Positions 6,566 through 11,578 of a stretch of 11,578 nucleotides of DNA are shown here, piece by piece. Position numbers and translations under genes: made by a program. Each line of letters opens with the position of its first letter. Within the stretch, counting starts at the first letter, position 1. Under the pieces are notes generated by a model, which was not told where the DNA came from, did not search any database, and worked only from the letters and a program-made list of their open reading frames with translations. This DNA comes from Ilumatobacter sp. (GTDB taxonomy: Bacteria; Actinomycetota; Acidimicrobiia; Acidimicrobiales; Ilumatobacteraceae), in NCBI GenBank assembly GCA_029263275.1, contig JAJCXU010000125.1:1-11578 (forward strand). Direction: 5' to 3'.

Positions 6566-9208
6566 CTATTCGAGGAGAGTGATCTGAACCCGATCCTCGA
6601 TCTTCACTGCGGTGATCACTCCCCGATCGATCGTGAGATCCGCCTCGCCAGCAAGAACAAGTGCCGGTCGGCAGTCGGCGTCGTAGATCTTTGTGCCGAC
6701 GCGGAATCCGTCGCGCAGTAGCTCGGGCGAACGAACCCCATCGAGGGTGCAACGCACTTCCCCCGACTCGAGAGCAACGAAGTCAGTGGAAGTGGCGTGT
6801 GCCATCACGGCGTGGGTCTCGCCGTTCACATCACCGAACCATTGGACACCGTCTGCCTCCATGACCCAATCGATGTTGAGCGTTGCTGCGTCGACTGCAG
6901 CCACCTGGTCGGCGAGGTGAACGATCACGACGTCGGAGGAGGGGCTGACCGGTGTAAGTCCCCAGGCTCCGTCGCGTGAGAACTCGAATTGTGTGATCAA
7001 GTCACCGTTGCGATCGACGATGTCGAGCGAACTGGCGTATGGGATCGCGATGTAGTTTGCCAGCGCGACCAAATCCGACCGGAGCCGCAACTCTTGGCCG
7101 ATCGGGACGGGCTCGCCGACGGGGGCGAGTGTGGCAGGGTCGACCTCGACAAGATCCTGCCCTCGGCCGGTCGCGAGACCGCGAAAGCTGTGTCCGACCG
7201 GGAGAACGGTTCCAAGCGCAGTACCGCTCTGCGGGTCGATGACGACATTGTCGAATGTGTCGGGAAGCCCACGGGTGATGTGGTTGGACGAATCGGGGGG
7301 CGTGCCAACTCGATCGGTGTCGGGCACAAACCAGATCTCTTCGCCAGACAGCGGGTCGTAGCCTCGTGTCTCGGCCGGATTCTCATAGCCAGCTGAACTG
7401 TCGTCGTCGTCCTGCGACCAGTCGATCACGAGCACGTCTGCGACGAACTGCATGTGCATCACTCGTTGGCGGTCTCGGGCCACCGACCACAGCGGCTCGC
7501 CTGTGTCGCGATCGACCGCGTACACGTGATGGACATTGCCGGTTTCGATCATCGAGTAGACGACGACCTCGTCGGTCGCAGCGGCGCCGCGAACGACGAA
7601 GCCGGGCGAGTCGATCGTCCACTGCGGATTGAGGGCCAACGGGCGCAGCGGCCTCACCCGTTGGTATCCGAGCGGGTCGAGTTCGGGGTCGACAGGCTCG
7701 ATCGGGGCAACCGACTCTGACGCCCCCGGCGGCGGCGAGACAGCGGTGGTGGATGCGGGTACCGGCGGCACAGAGGTTGGGCTGGGCGCACTGGCGGAGG
7801 AGTCGACGAGTCTGATCTCAACAGTCTGAGGGGTCGGCTCGAAGTTGGTGTTGAGTGCGTAGCCGAAGCCCAACGACACGTTGTCGAACGCAACGATGTC
7901 GGTCATGGCATCGAGCCCCAGTTCGGTGGAGACCTCGTGGATGTCGGCGTCGCCGGTGGTGGGATCCACGATGGTCATGAAGAGGCGTTCGGATGCGCCG
8001 GTTCGTCCTTCGATGATGACGAGAGCGCCGGCCGCGACGTACAGGCCAACAGCACCGAGGTTGGTGCCATTGCCGACGTTGCCGGCAATCGCACGGGGAA
8101 TCCGCACTCGCTCCCAGGTCAGGCCGGTATCGCTCGAGGCGTACAGACCCAGCACTGTTTGATAGGCGATCACCTCAGATACGAGCGTGTAGAGCTTGTC
8201 TTCGACGTTCACGACGTGGTGAGCCTGGGCGGGTCCCGTCTTGGCAGTGAACGCATCGGTCTCCACTGGTTCCCACGTCGTTGCATCGGTTGATCGCCAC
8301 ACGGCGACGTCGCTGGGTCCGCTACCTCCCAACAGTTCATCCAGCTCGGTCCCCACCGACGCGATGGGATCAGTGCGCGCCGTCGCGCCGACTGCAACCA
8401 GCGTTCCACCGACGACAGCCATGTCGTTGACGACCGACGGCTCCCCATTCGGTTCGAGCAAGCTCTCCGACCAATTACCGCCACCCGTCGGTTCGCTGTA
8501 GAACGCGGCAGTGAACGCATCTGAATTGGGATCGGCCACTCCGGCAAGAACGACACCGCCATCAACGGCAGTCCCGTTCGTGATGAGCGCATTGCCGATG
8601 AGGGCGTCGGACCCCCATTTCTGACCGTCAGCGGTCGACCAGCTGACGGCCAACCCGTAGTCAGTACCTTCTGCAGAGCCTTGCAGACCAGGCGCCACGA
8701 CCGCGATGGGCGCGATAACACGACCGTCCGGATGGCTGACCAGGTCGGGAAGCGATTGGATCTGAGCTGGCCGATCACCGATCGCTTGATCTACGCGCTC
8801 CCATTCGTAACCGTCGTTCGAAGTCCACAACGCGTCCAAGTCAGCGCTTCCGGAACTGCGATCGATGTCGAAACCGTGCGCAACCAGCGTCGAGTCTGCA
8901 AGCGTGGTGGCGCCGAGGAACCCCATCGCGCGACCGTCCGGAACGGAGAGCGTGGCGCGACGCAGGTTGACGGCGACATCGAATCGGTCGAGGTCGAAGA
9001 TCAACGCGTCGTCAGGTGGGCTATCCCCTGGCACTGCTGTCGTGGCGGGTGCCGTCGTCGACGAGGTTGCCGGTCCGGGAGCGTCGGTCGCCGCAACAGA
9101 ATTCGAACCCGACCGATCAGAGTTGCTGTTCGTCACCCCGCCTGCATCAGTACACGAAGCGGCAATGAGCGCAGCGCTGACGAGCAAGACTCCACCTCCG
9201 CTCCGCAC
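6566..9208 (-). CDS. Secreted lipoprotein with two beta-propeller domains
   Basis: An 880-residue protein. A lipoprotein signal peptide (1-18) ends in the lipobox IAASC with C19 as lipidation site. A Ser/Thr/Pro/Ala-rich linker (20-67) follows, then a BNR/sialidase-like propeller (about 70-465) with Asp-box-like units WTSNDGYEWERV (128-139), SWSTADGQKWG (189-199), WRSTDATTWEPV (304-315) and YASSDTGLTWERV (356-368). A second Pro/Ser linker (470-505) leads to a PQQ-like propeller (about 525-815) with VYAVDRDTGEPLW (562-574), GYDPLSGEEIW (616-626) and VAAVDAATLNIDW (769-781). C820 and C846 could form a disulfide. It should sit outside the cytoplasmic membrane. The propellers suggest binding or scaffolding; catalytic sialidase residues are not evident. 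GTG 9208 is fixed by an in-frame TAG 12 nt upstream and gives the charged N-terminus a signal peptide needs; GGAGGT inside codons 4-6 could drive TTG 9187, but that would truncate the signal. Confidence 0.88.
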   Translation of the reverse strand: MRSGGGVLLVSAALIAASCTDAGGVTNSNSDRSGSNSVAATDAPGPATSSTTAPATTAVPGDSPPDDALIFDLDRFDVAVNLRRATLSVPDGRAMGFLGATTLADSTLVAHGFDIDRSSGSADLDALWTSNDGYEWERVDQAIGDRPAQIQSLPDLVSHPDGRVIAPIAVVAPGLQGSAEGTDYGLAVSWSTADGQKWGSDALIGNALITNGTAVDGGVVLAGVADPNSDAFTAAFYSEPTGGGNWSESLLEPNGEPSVVNDMAVVGGTLVAVGATARTDPIASVGTELDELLGGSGPSDVAVWRSTDATTWEPVETDAFTAKTGPAQAHHVVNVEDKLYTLVSEVIAYQTVLGLYASSDTGLTWERVRIPRAIAGNVGNGTNLGAVGLYVAAGALVIIEGRTGASERLFMTIVDPTTGDADIHEVSTELGLDAMTDIVAFDNVSLGFGYALNTNFEPTPQTVEIRLVDSSASAPSPTSVPPVPASTTAVSPPPGASESVAPIEPVDPELDPLGYQRVRPLRPLALNPQWTIDSPGFVVRGAAATDEVVVYSMIETGNVHHVYAVDRDTGEPLWSVARDRQRVMHMQFVADVLVIDWSQDDDDSSAGYENPAETRGYDPLSGEEIWFVPDTDRVGTPPDSSNHITRGLPDTFDNVVIDPQSGTALGTVLPVGHSFRGLATGRGQDLVEVDPATLAPVGEPVPIGQELRLRSDLVALANYIAIPYASSLDIVDRNGDLITQFEFSRDGAWGLTPVSPSSDVVIVHLADQVAAVDAATLNIDWVMEADGVQWFGDVNGETHAVMAHATSTDFVALESGEVRCTLDGVRSPELLRDGFRVGTKIYDADCRPALVLAGEADLTIDRGVITAVKIEDRVQITLLE

Positions 9209-9214
9209 GGGGGC

Positions 9215-9220
9215 AGCCTA
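9215..9220 (-). promoter_or_regulatory. -10 element (TAGGCT) of the lipoprotein gene
   Basis: On the minus strand TAGGCT is followed by six bases (GCCCCC) and the GTG start, again a leaderless layout. Its TAG stops the reading frame immediately upstream. It is one of two divergent -10 candidates in the 9209-9380 interval. Confidence 0.5.
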
Positions 9221-9365
9221 CAATCACCGCGAGTCACAAAGGCGGCCACAGCGAGTGGTGCGACACCTGATTCACGTTGCAGACCAACCGGGATCGCTTC
9301 GAGAGAGGCGAAAGAACTCTCGTTCGGCGCAATGTCCGGAGGGACGGCCCGTTCGCGATTGGCTC

Positions 9366-9371
9366 TATGGT
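9366..9371 (+). promoter_or_regulatory. -10 element (TATGGT) of the small membrane gene
   Basis: TATGGT fits TANNNT and lies 9 nt before ATG 9381, so the 5' leader would be at most a few bases. An inverted repeat CGAGAG/CTCTCG (9300-9305 and 9317-9322) upstream could be an operator in this divergent promoter region. Confidence 0.4.
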
Positions 9372-9380
9372 GCGTGGTCG

Positions 9381-9596
9381 ATGAGTCGTAAGCCGCTCGC
9401 CGACGACGTGACGAAGCCGACGTACTTCGAGCCGATTGCATGGATGGTGATTGGTGTTGGTGTCCTCTGGGTGACCGGCGCTTACCGCACGTCCTACGTG
9501 GTGCTGAGCGTTCCGCTGGTGCTCGTCATACTCAGAATGATTCTGGCAATCTTCCGGGAGCGACAACGCCGGCCTCAGCCTGGACCTCCTGGTTGA
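9381..9596 (+). CDS. Small two-helix membrane protein
   Basis: A 71-residue protein with a polar N-terminus (MSRKPLADDVTKPTYFEP), two predicted transmembrane helices (about 18-35, containing IAWMVIGVGVLW, and 39-58, containing YVVLSVPLVLVILRMILAIF) and a basic proline-rich tail. The short turn at residues 34-38 suggests a helical hairpin with both ends inside. No family is recognised. The frame is open far upstream, but the hydrophobic, protein-like part begins only after ATG 9381, which is preceded by a TATGGT -10. Its TGA overlaps a possible TTG start of the next gene (TTGA, 9593-9596), which supports a two-gene operon. Confidence 0.55.
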   Translation: MSRKPLADDVTKPTYFEPIAWMVIGVGVLWVTGAYRTSYVVLSVPLVLVILRMILAIFRERQRRPQPGPPG

Positions 9597-10291
9597 ATGA
9601 CCTTGTGGGGTTTCGAGACCGGGCGATGCGATTCTGGGACACGGACCACTTCGTGCATCTCGGAGCAAAGGCCGCAGTGCTGTTCGGTGATGGCTGCGGG
9701 CCGGTCAACCTCGACGATGACGGGTCTACTGGCGTCCACAGCATGCATCGGCGATATGCGACTGCGGTCGGACTCGACCTTCCGACCAACATGCTGTATC
9801 CGGGTGGAGTGTGGTGGGTCGTCACAACGAAGTCCCTGCTGATGACCCGCCCCGGCCCGCTCCGCCAGATGCCTGAGGAACTCCTCCTCAACTTCCCGCT
9901 CACCAACTGTGCCCTGCACTGGCTGGAACACACCGGCTCCGACGGCGTCGGCCTGGTCATGATGCATCTCGTCCTACCCGACGGTCGCTTCGCCTTGGGA
10001 GATGTGTCGCTCGACCACGACGGCGATGCAGAGGGCTTTATCAACGCGTTCGGATCGCACCAGCGCGAGATCGACCGCGACATCCAGCAAGCGATACGAG
10101 TCGGAACAATGAGCATCACCGTCGCGGTCGGTCAGGTTTGGCGGGACCGCTTCGATGTTCAAGACACCCGAGAAATCGTCGGCAAGGGCGTGAATAGATT
10201 CTTCTGGGCGTTCCGATATCCAAGCGGTGAGATCGGACAGATCGCCGAAGACAATCTCCTCCGCAACTTTGTCCGGGAGCCAGGTCGCTAA
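9593..10291 (+). CDS. Unrecognised protein, possibly with a PH-like fold
   Basis: About 232 residues in a frame with good codon bias. Distinctive segments are KAAVLFGDGCGPVNLDDDG (26-44), MHRRYATAVGLDLPTNMLYP (51-70), GGVWWVVTTKSLLMTRPGPL (71-90) and GLVMMHLVLPDGRFALGDV (120-138). A strand-rich core with a 'readout' strand followed by an Arg-Pro turn is reminiscent of bacterial PH-like domains, but that is a resemblance, not an identification. No signal peptide or membrane helix is seen. The start is uncertain: TTG 9593 overlaps the upstream stop, and GTG 9605 and ATG 9626 are alternatives. ATG 9440 would add about 50 low-quality residues that overlap the membrane gene. It ends 200 bp before the attachment-site fragment. 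Confidence 0.68.
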   Translation: MNDLVGFRDRAMRFWDTDHFVHLGAKAAVLFGDGCGPVNLDDDGSTGVHSMHRRYATAVGLDLPTNMLYPGGVWWVVTTKSLLMTRPGPLRQMPEELLLNFPLTNCALHWLEHTGSDGVGLVMMHLVLPDGRFALGDVSLDHDGDAEGFINAFGSHQREIDRDIQQAIRVGTMSITVAVGQVWRDRFDVQDTREIVGKGVNRFFWAFRYPSGEIGQIAEDNLLRNFVREPGR

Positions 10292-10364
10292 CCCGAAGGG
10301 GCCTCGCTGGTCCACGCCTCCTGGAACGGGTCTTCGACAGCGCTCGACCAACGAACGTGCGATC

Positions 10365-10388
10365 CAACCAAGTTCTCAACCAAGTTAT
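10365..10388. repeat. Tandem 12-bp repeat near the attachment site
   Basis: CAACCAAGTTCT (10365-10376) is followed at once by CAACCAAGTTAT (10377-10388); only position 11 differs. The repeats lie about 105 bp from the tRNA-Thr fragment, a plausible distance for integrase arm-type sites. Confidence 0.7.
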
Positions 10389-10412
10389 TGGACGAGAAGA
10401 GGTGGAATTGGC

Positions 10413-10479
10413 GGGACTCGGCGGAAGTCGACTTCCGCAAACCACCTGGTAGACGGCAAGAAATGGGACTCGGCGAAAG
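10413..10479. repeat. 15-bp direct repeat (two copies)
   Basis: GGGACTCGGCGGAAG (10413-10427) recurs as GGGACTCGGCGAAAG (10465-10479), one mismatch, 52 bp apart. This is close to five helical turns, so a dimeric or looped protein complex could contact both on the same face. Confidence 0.6.
10421..10438. repeat. 18-bp perfect palindrome
   Basis: GCGGAAGTCGACTTCCGC is fully self-complementary and partly overlaps the first 15-bp direct repeat. It is a likely site for a dimeric DNA-binding protein; it is not followed by a T-run, so it is not a terminator. Confidence 0.7.
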
Positions 10480-10491
10480 GATCTACTCACT

Positions 10492-10536
10492 TTCGTAATG
10501 CGTAGGTCCCGAGTTCGACTCTCGGTCTGGGCTCCA
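10492..10536 (+). other. tRNA-Thr(CGU) 3' fragment: probable attachment site (attR-like)
   Basis: The sequence runs from the anticodon loop TTCGTAA (anticodon CGT at 10494-10496) through the 3' stem strand TGCGT, variable loop AGGTC, T arm CCGAG/TTCGACT/CTCGG and acceptor TCTGGGC to discriminator T and encoded CCA. The bases before it (10487-10491) cannot pair with TGCGT and no D arm or 5' acceptor (GCCCAGA) precedes. The gene is therefore a 3' half only, with the break at the anticodon loop, the usual crossover point of integrases that use tRNA genes. The intact tRNA-Thr copy should be at the other end of the element, to the left. Confidence 0.8.
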
Positions 10537-10701
10537 CGAACGCCTGGCAAACGGGTGTCCCTCAGTGACTCAGAATCACACGGGTGAGCTGACCGATGTC
10601 CTGCAGGATGATCGTGCGACCCACTTCCGGCGCGACCGTACGAACGATTGGCCAACCGAAACCCGGGCCGTTAGACCCTTTTTCGAGGGAGAGCTGAGGT
10701 C

Positions 10702-10707
10702 TAGCGT
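10702..10707 (+). promoter_or_regulatory. -10 element (TAGCGT) of the nitronate monooxygenase gene
   Basis: TAGCGT stands exactly 6 nt before GTG 10714 and its TAG closes the frame upstream, so the start is fixed. A TTTTTC run about 17 nt further upstream is the only -35 candidate. The preceding 10537-10701 contains no other recognisable feature beyond a CCTGCAGG palindrome near 10602. Confidence 0.5.
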
Positions 10708-10713
10708 GACGCG

Positions 10714-11578
10714 GTGACGCGAGAACAGCCCGTACTCATTCAAGGCGGCATGGGCATTGCTGTCTCTGGGTGGCAGCTCGCCAAGGCAGTCTCCGAGCAG
10801 GGCCATCTCGGTGTCGTGTCGGGTACGGCGCTCGACGTCGTCATGGTCCGCCGCTTGCAGCAGGGCGACGAGCACGGCGATGTCAGACGCGCACTCGCCG
10901 CGCTCCCGATTCCGGGGGCGGCCGAGCGGATCATCGATCGATACTTCGTGGACGGCGGGAAGCCCAACGATGTGCGGTTCACGCAGATTTCAATGAAGCG
11001 TCACGATCCGTCGCGAAATCTCGAGGAGCTCCTCGTTGCGGCCAACTTCGTCGAGGTGTATCTCGCCAAGGAAGACCACGACGGGCTCGTGGGCATCAAC
11101 TTCCTCGAGAAGGTGCAAGCCCCCACCCTGCCGTCGCTCTACGGCGCCATGCTCGCCGGCGCCGACTACGTGCTCATGGGGGCCGGCATTCCGAAGACAA
11201 TCCCGGCCGTACTCGACAAGCTGGCGGCAGGACTCCCTGTCGACATGCGGCTCGACGTGAAAGGCGCCACCGCCGACGACGACTTCCGCGCGCACTTCGA
11301 CCCGGCACCGTTGATGGGCGGCGCTGCCCCACCGCTGCCCCGTCCGACATTTCTCGCCATCGTGTCGTCGCATGTGCTGGCGGTGATGTTGGCGACCAAA
11401 CCCGAGGTCCCCGTCGACGGATTCATCGTGGAGGCACCCACGGCCGGCGGTCACAACGCGCCGCCACGCGGGAAGCTGCAACTCGACGACGACGGAGCGC
11501 CGGTGTACGGCGACCGCGATGTTCCAGATCTTGCGGTGTTCCGCAAGCTCGGTCTTCCCTTCTGGCTTGCAGGAGGCC
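10714..11578 (+). CDS. Nitronate monooxygenase / 2-nitropropane dioxygenase family flavoprotein (3' truncated by window)
   Basis: 288 residues are visible and the frame is still open at the window end. The N-terminal QGGMGIAVSGWQLAKAVS (10-27) and LGVVSGTALD (32-41) are the FMN-binding TIM-barrel start of the family. GAMLAGADYVLMGAGIP (144-160) and EAPTAGGHNAP (240-250, with the conserved His 247) follow, then FWLAGG at the edge. Members oxidise nitronates or act as FMN-dependent oxidoreductases; the longer insert between 60 and 130 (MKRHDPSRNLEELLVAANF) suggests the PfaD-like branch rather than a classic NMO. The substrate cannot be named. The gene lies beyond the attachment-site fragment and is probably chromosomal backbone. 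Confidence 0.9.
   Translation, partial: MTREQPVLIQGGMGIAVSGWQLAKAVSEQGHLGVVSGTALDVVMVRRLQQGDEHGDVRRALAALPIPGAAERIIDRYFVDGGKPNDVRFTQISMKRHDPSRNLEELLVAANFVEVYLAKEDHDGLVGINFLEKVQAPTLPSLYGAMLAGADYVLMGAGIPKTIPAVLDKLAAGLPVDMRLDVKGATADDDFRAHFDPAPLMGGAAPPLPRPTFLAIVSSHVLAVMLATKPEVPVDGFIVEAPTAGGHNAPPRGKLQLDDDGAPVYGDRDVPDLAVFRKLGLPFWLAGG

Larger units (their letters stand above)
10292..10491. other. Gene-free, repeat-rich right end of the element
   Basis: No credible coding frame occurs here; the open frames on both strands have no protein-like composition. The stretch carries a tandem 12-mer, an 18-bp palindrome and a 15-mer direct repeat within about 115 bp, immediately left of the tRNA-Thr fragment. 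This is how the arm-site region of a tyrosine-recombinase attachment site looks. Confidence 0.55.

Noticed and set aside
6107..6721. 204-aa plus-strand frame over the LRR end and the lipoprotein end
   Set aside because: Runs antisense into the lipoprotein coding region, with Arg-rich, non-protein-like content.
9440..9592. ATG 9440 as start of the unknown soluble protein
   Set aside because: The extra ~50 residues are Arg/Gly/Cys-rich and overlap almost all of the small membrane gene in another frame.
10421..10438. 18-bp palindrome as an intrinsic terminator
   Set aside because: No loop and no T-run follow on either strand, and it is 130 bp past the nearest stop codon.
10420..10536. A complete tRNA-Thr gene
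   Set aside because: No 5' acceptor strand GCCCAGA, D arm or pairing anticodon stem lies upstream; only the 3' half is present.
1..11578. CRISPR array or insertion sequence with transposase
   Set aside because: No regularly spaced repeats and no transposase-like frame were seen on either strand.

Overview
The window is GC-rich DNA with strong codon-third-position GC bias, many GTG starts and several apparently leaderless promoters. It encodes a lipoprotein with two beta-propellers and an actinobacterial-style MobF (TrwC) relaxase. This points to a high-GC actinobacterium; Acidimicrobiia (Ilumatobacter-like) is my guess, not something the sequence proves.

Left edge (1-168): the 3' half of a tRNA-Pro, a long intrinsic-terminator hairpin and a perfect tandem 12-bp repeat. 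Then comes a mobile-element-like module. A DUF433/DUF5615 (PIN-like) toxin-antitoxin pair (169-743) converges on a small AlpA/Xis-type HTH gene (753-974, minus). This is divergent from a complete 917-aa MobF relaxase-helicase (1473-4226) across a ~500-bp gene-free, hairpin-rich interval that carries two 18-bp inverted boxes and is the natural place for an oriT. No integrase, coupling protein or type IV secretion gene is present, so the module would be mobilizable at most, with its integrase outside the window or lost.

The relaxase is followed on the same strand by probable cargo: a DUF2199 protein 3 bp downstream (4230-4742), an unrecognised 94-aa protein (4885-5169) whose stop overlaps the start of an internalin-like leucine-rich-repeat protein (5169-6128), and a possible two-helix membrane protein (6204-6512). 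On the opposite strand lies a large secreted lipoprotein (6566-9208) with a sialidase/BNR-like propeller and a PQQ-like propeller. Divergent from it are a small two-helix membrane protein (9381-9596) and an overlapping unrecognised gene (9593-10291).

Right edge: 10292-10536 holds no gene but is dense in short repeats. These are a tandem 12-mer, an 18-bp perfect palindrome and a 15-mer direct repeat, and they end in the 3' 45 nt of a tRNA-Thr(CGU) beginning at the anticodon loop. That is the form of an attachment site left by a tyrosine-recombinase element. Because the matching intact tRNA-Thr is not in the window, the element should extend to the left. Beyond it lies a probable chromosomal gene, a nitronate monooxygenase family protein (10714 to the window end, 3' truncated).

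A recurring feature is a TANNNT -10 hexamer exactly 6 (once 7) nt before a GTG start. In three cases the hexamer also contains an in-frame TAG, which fixes the start codon.
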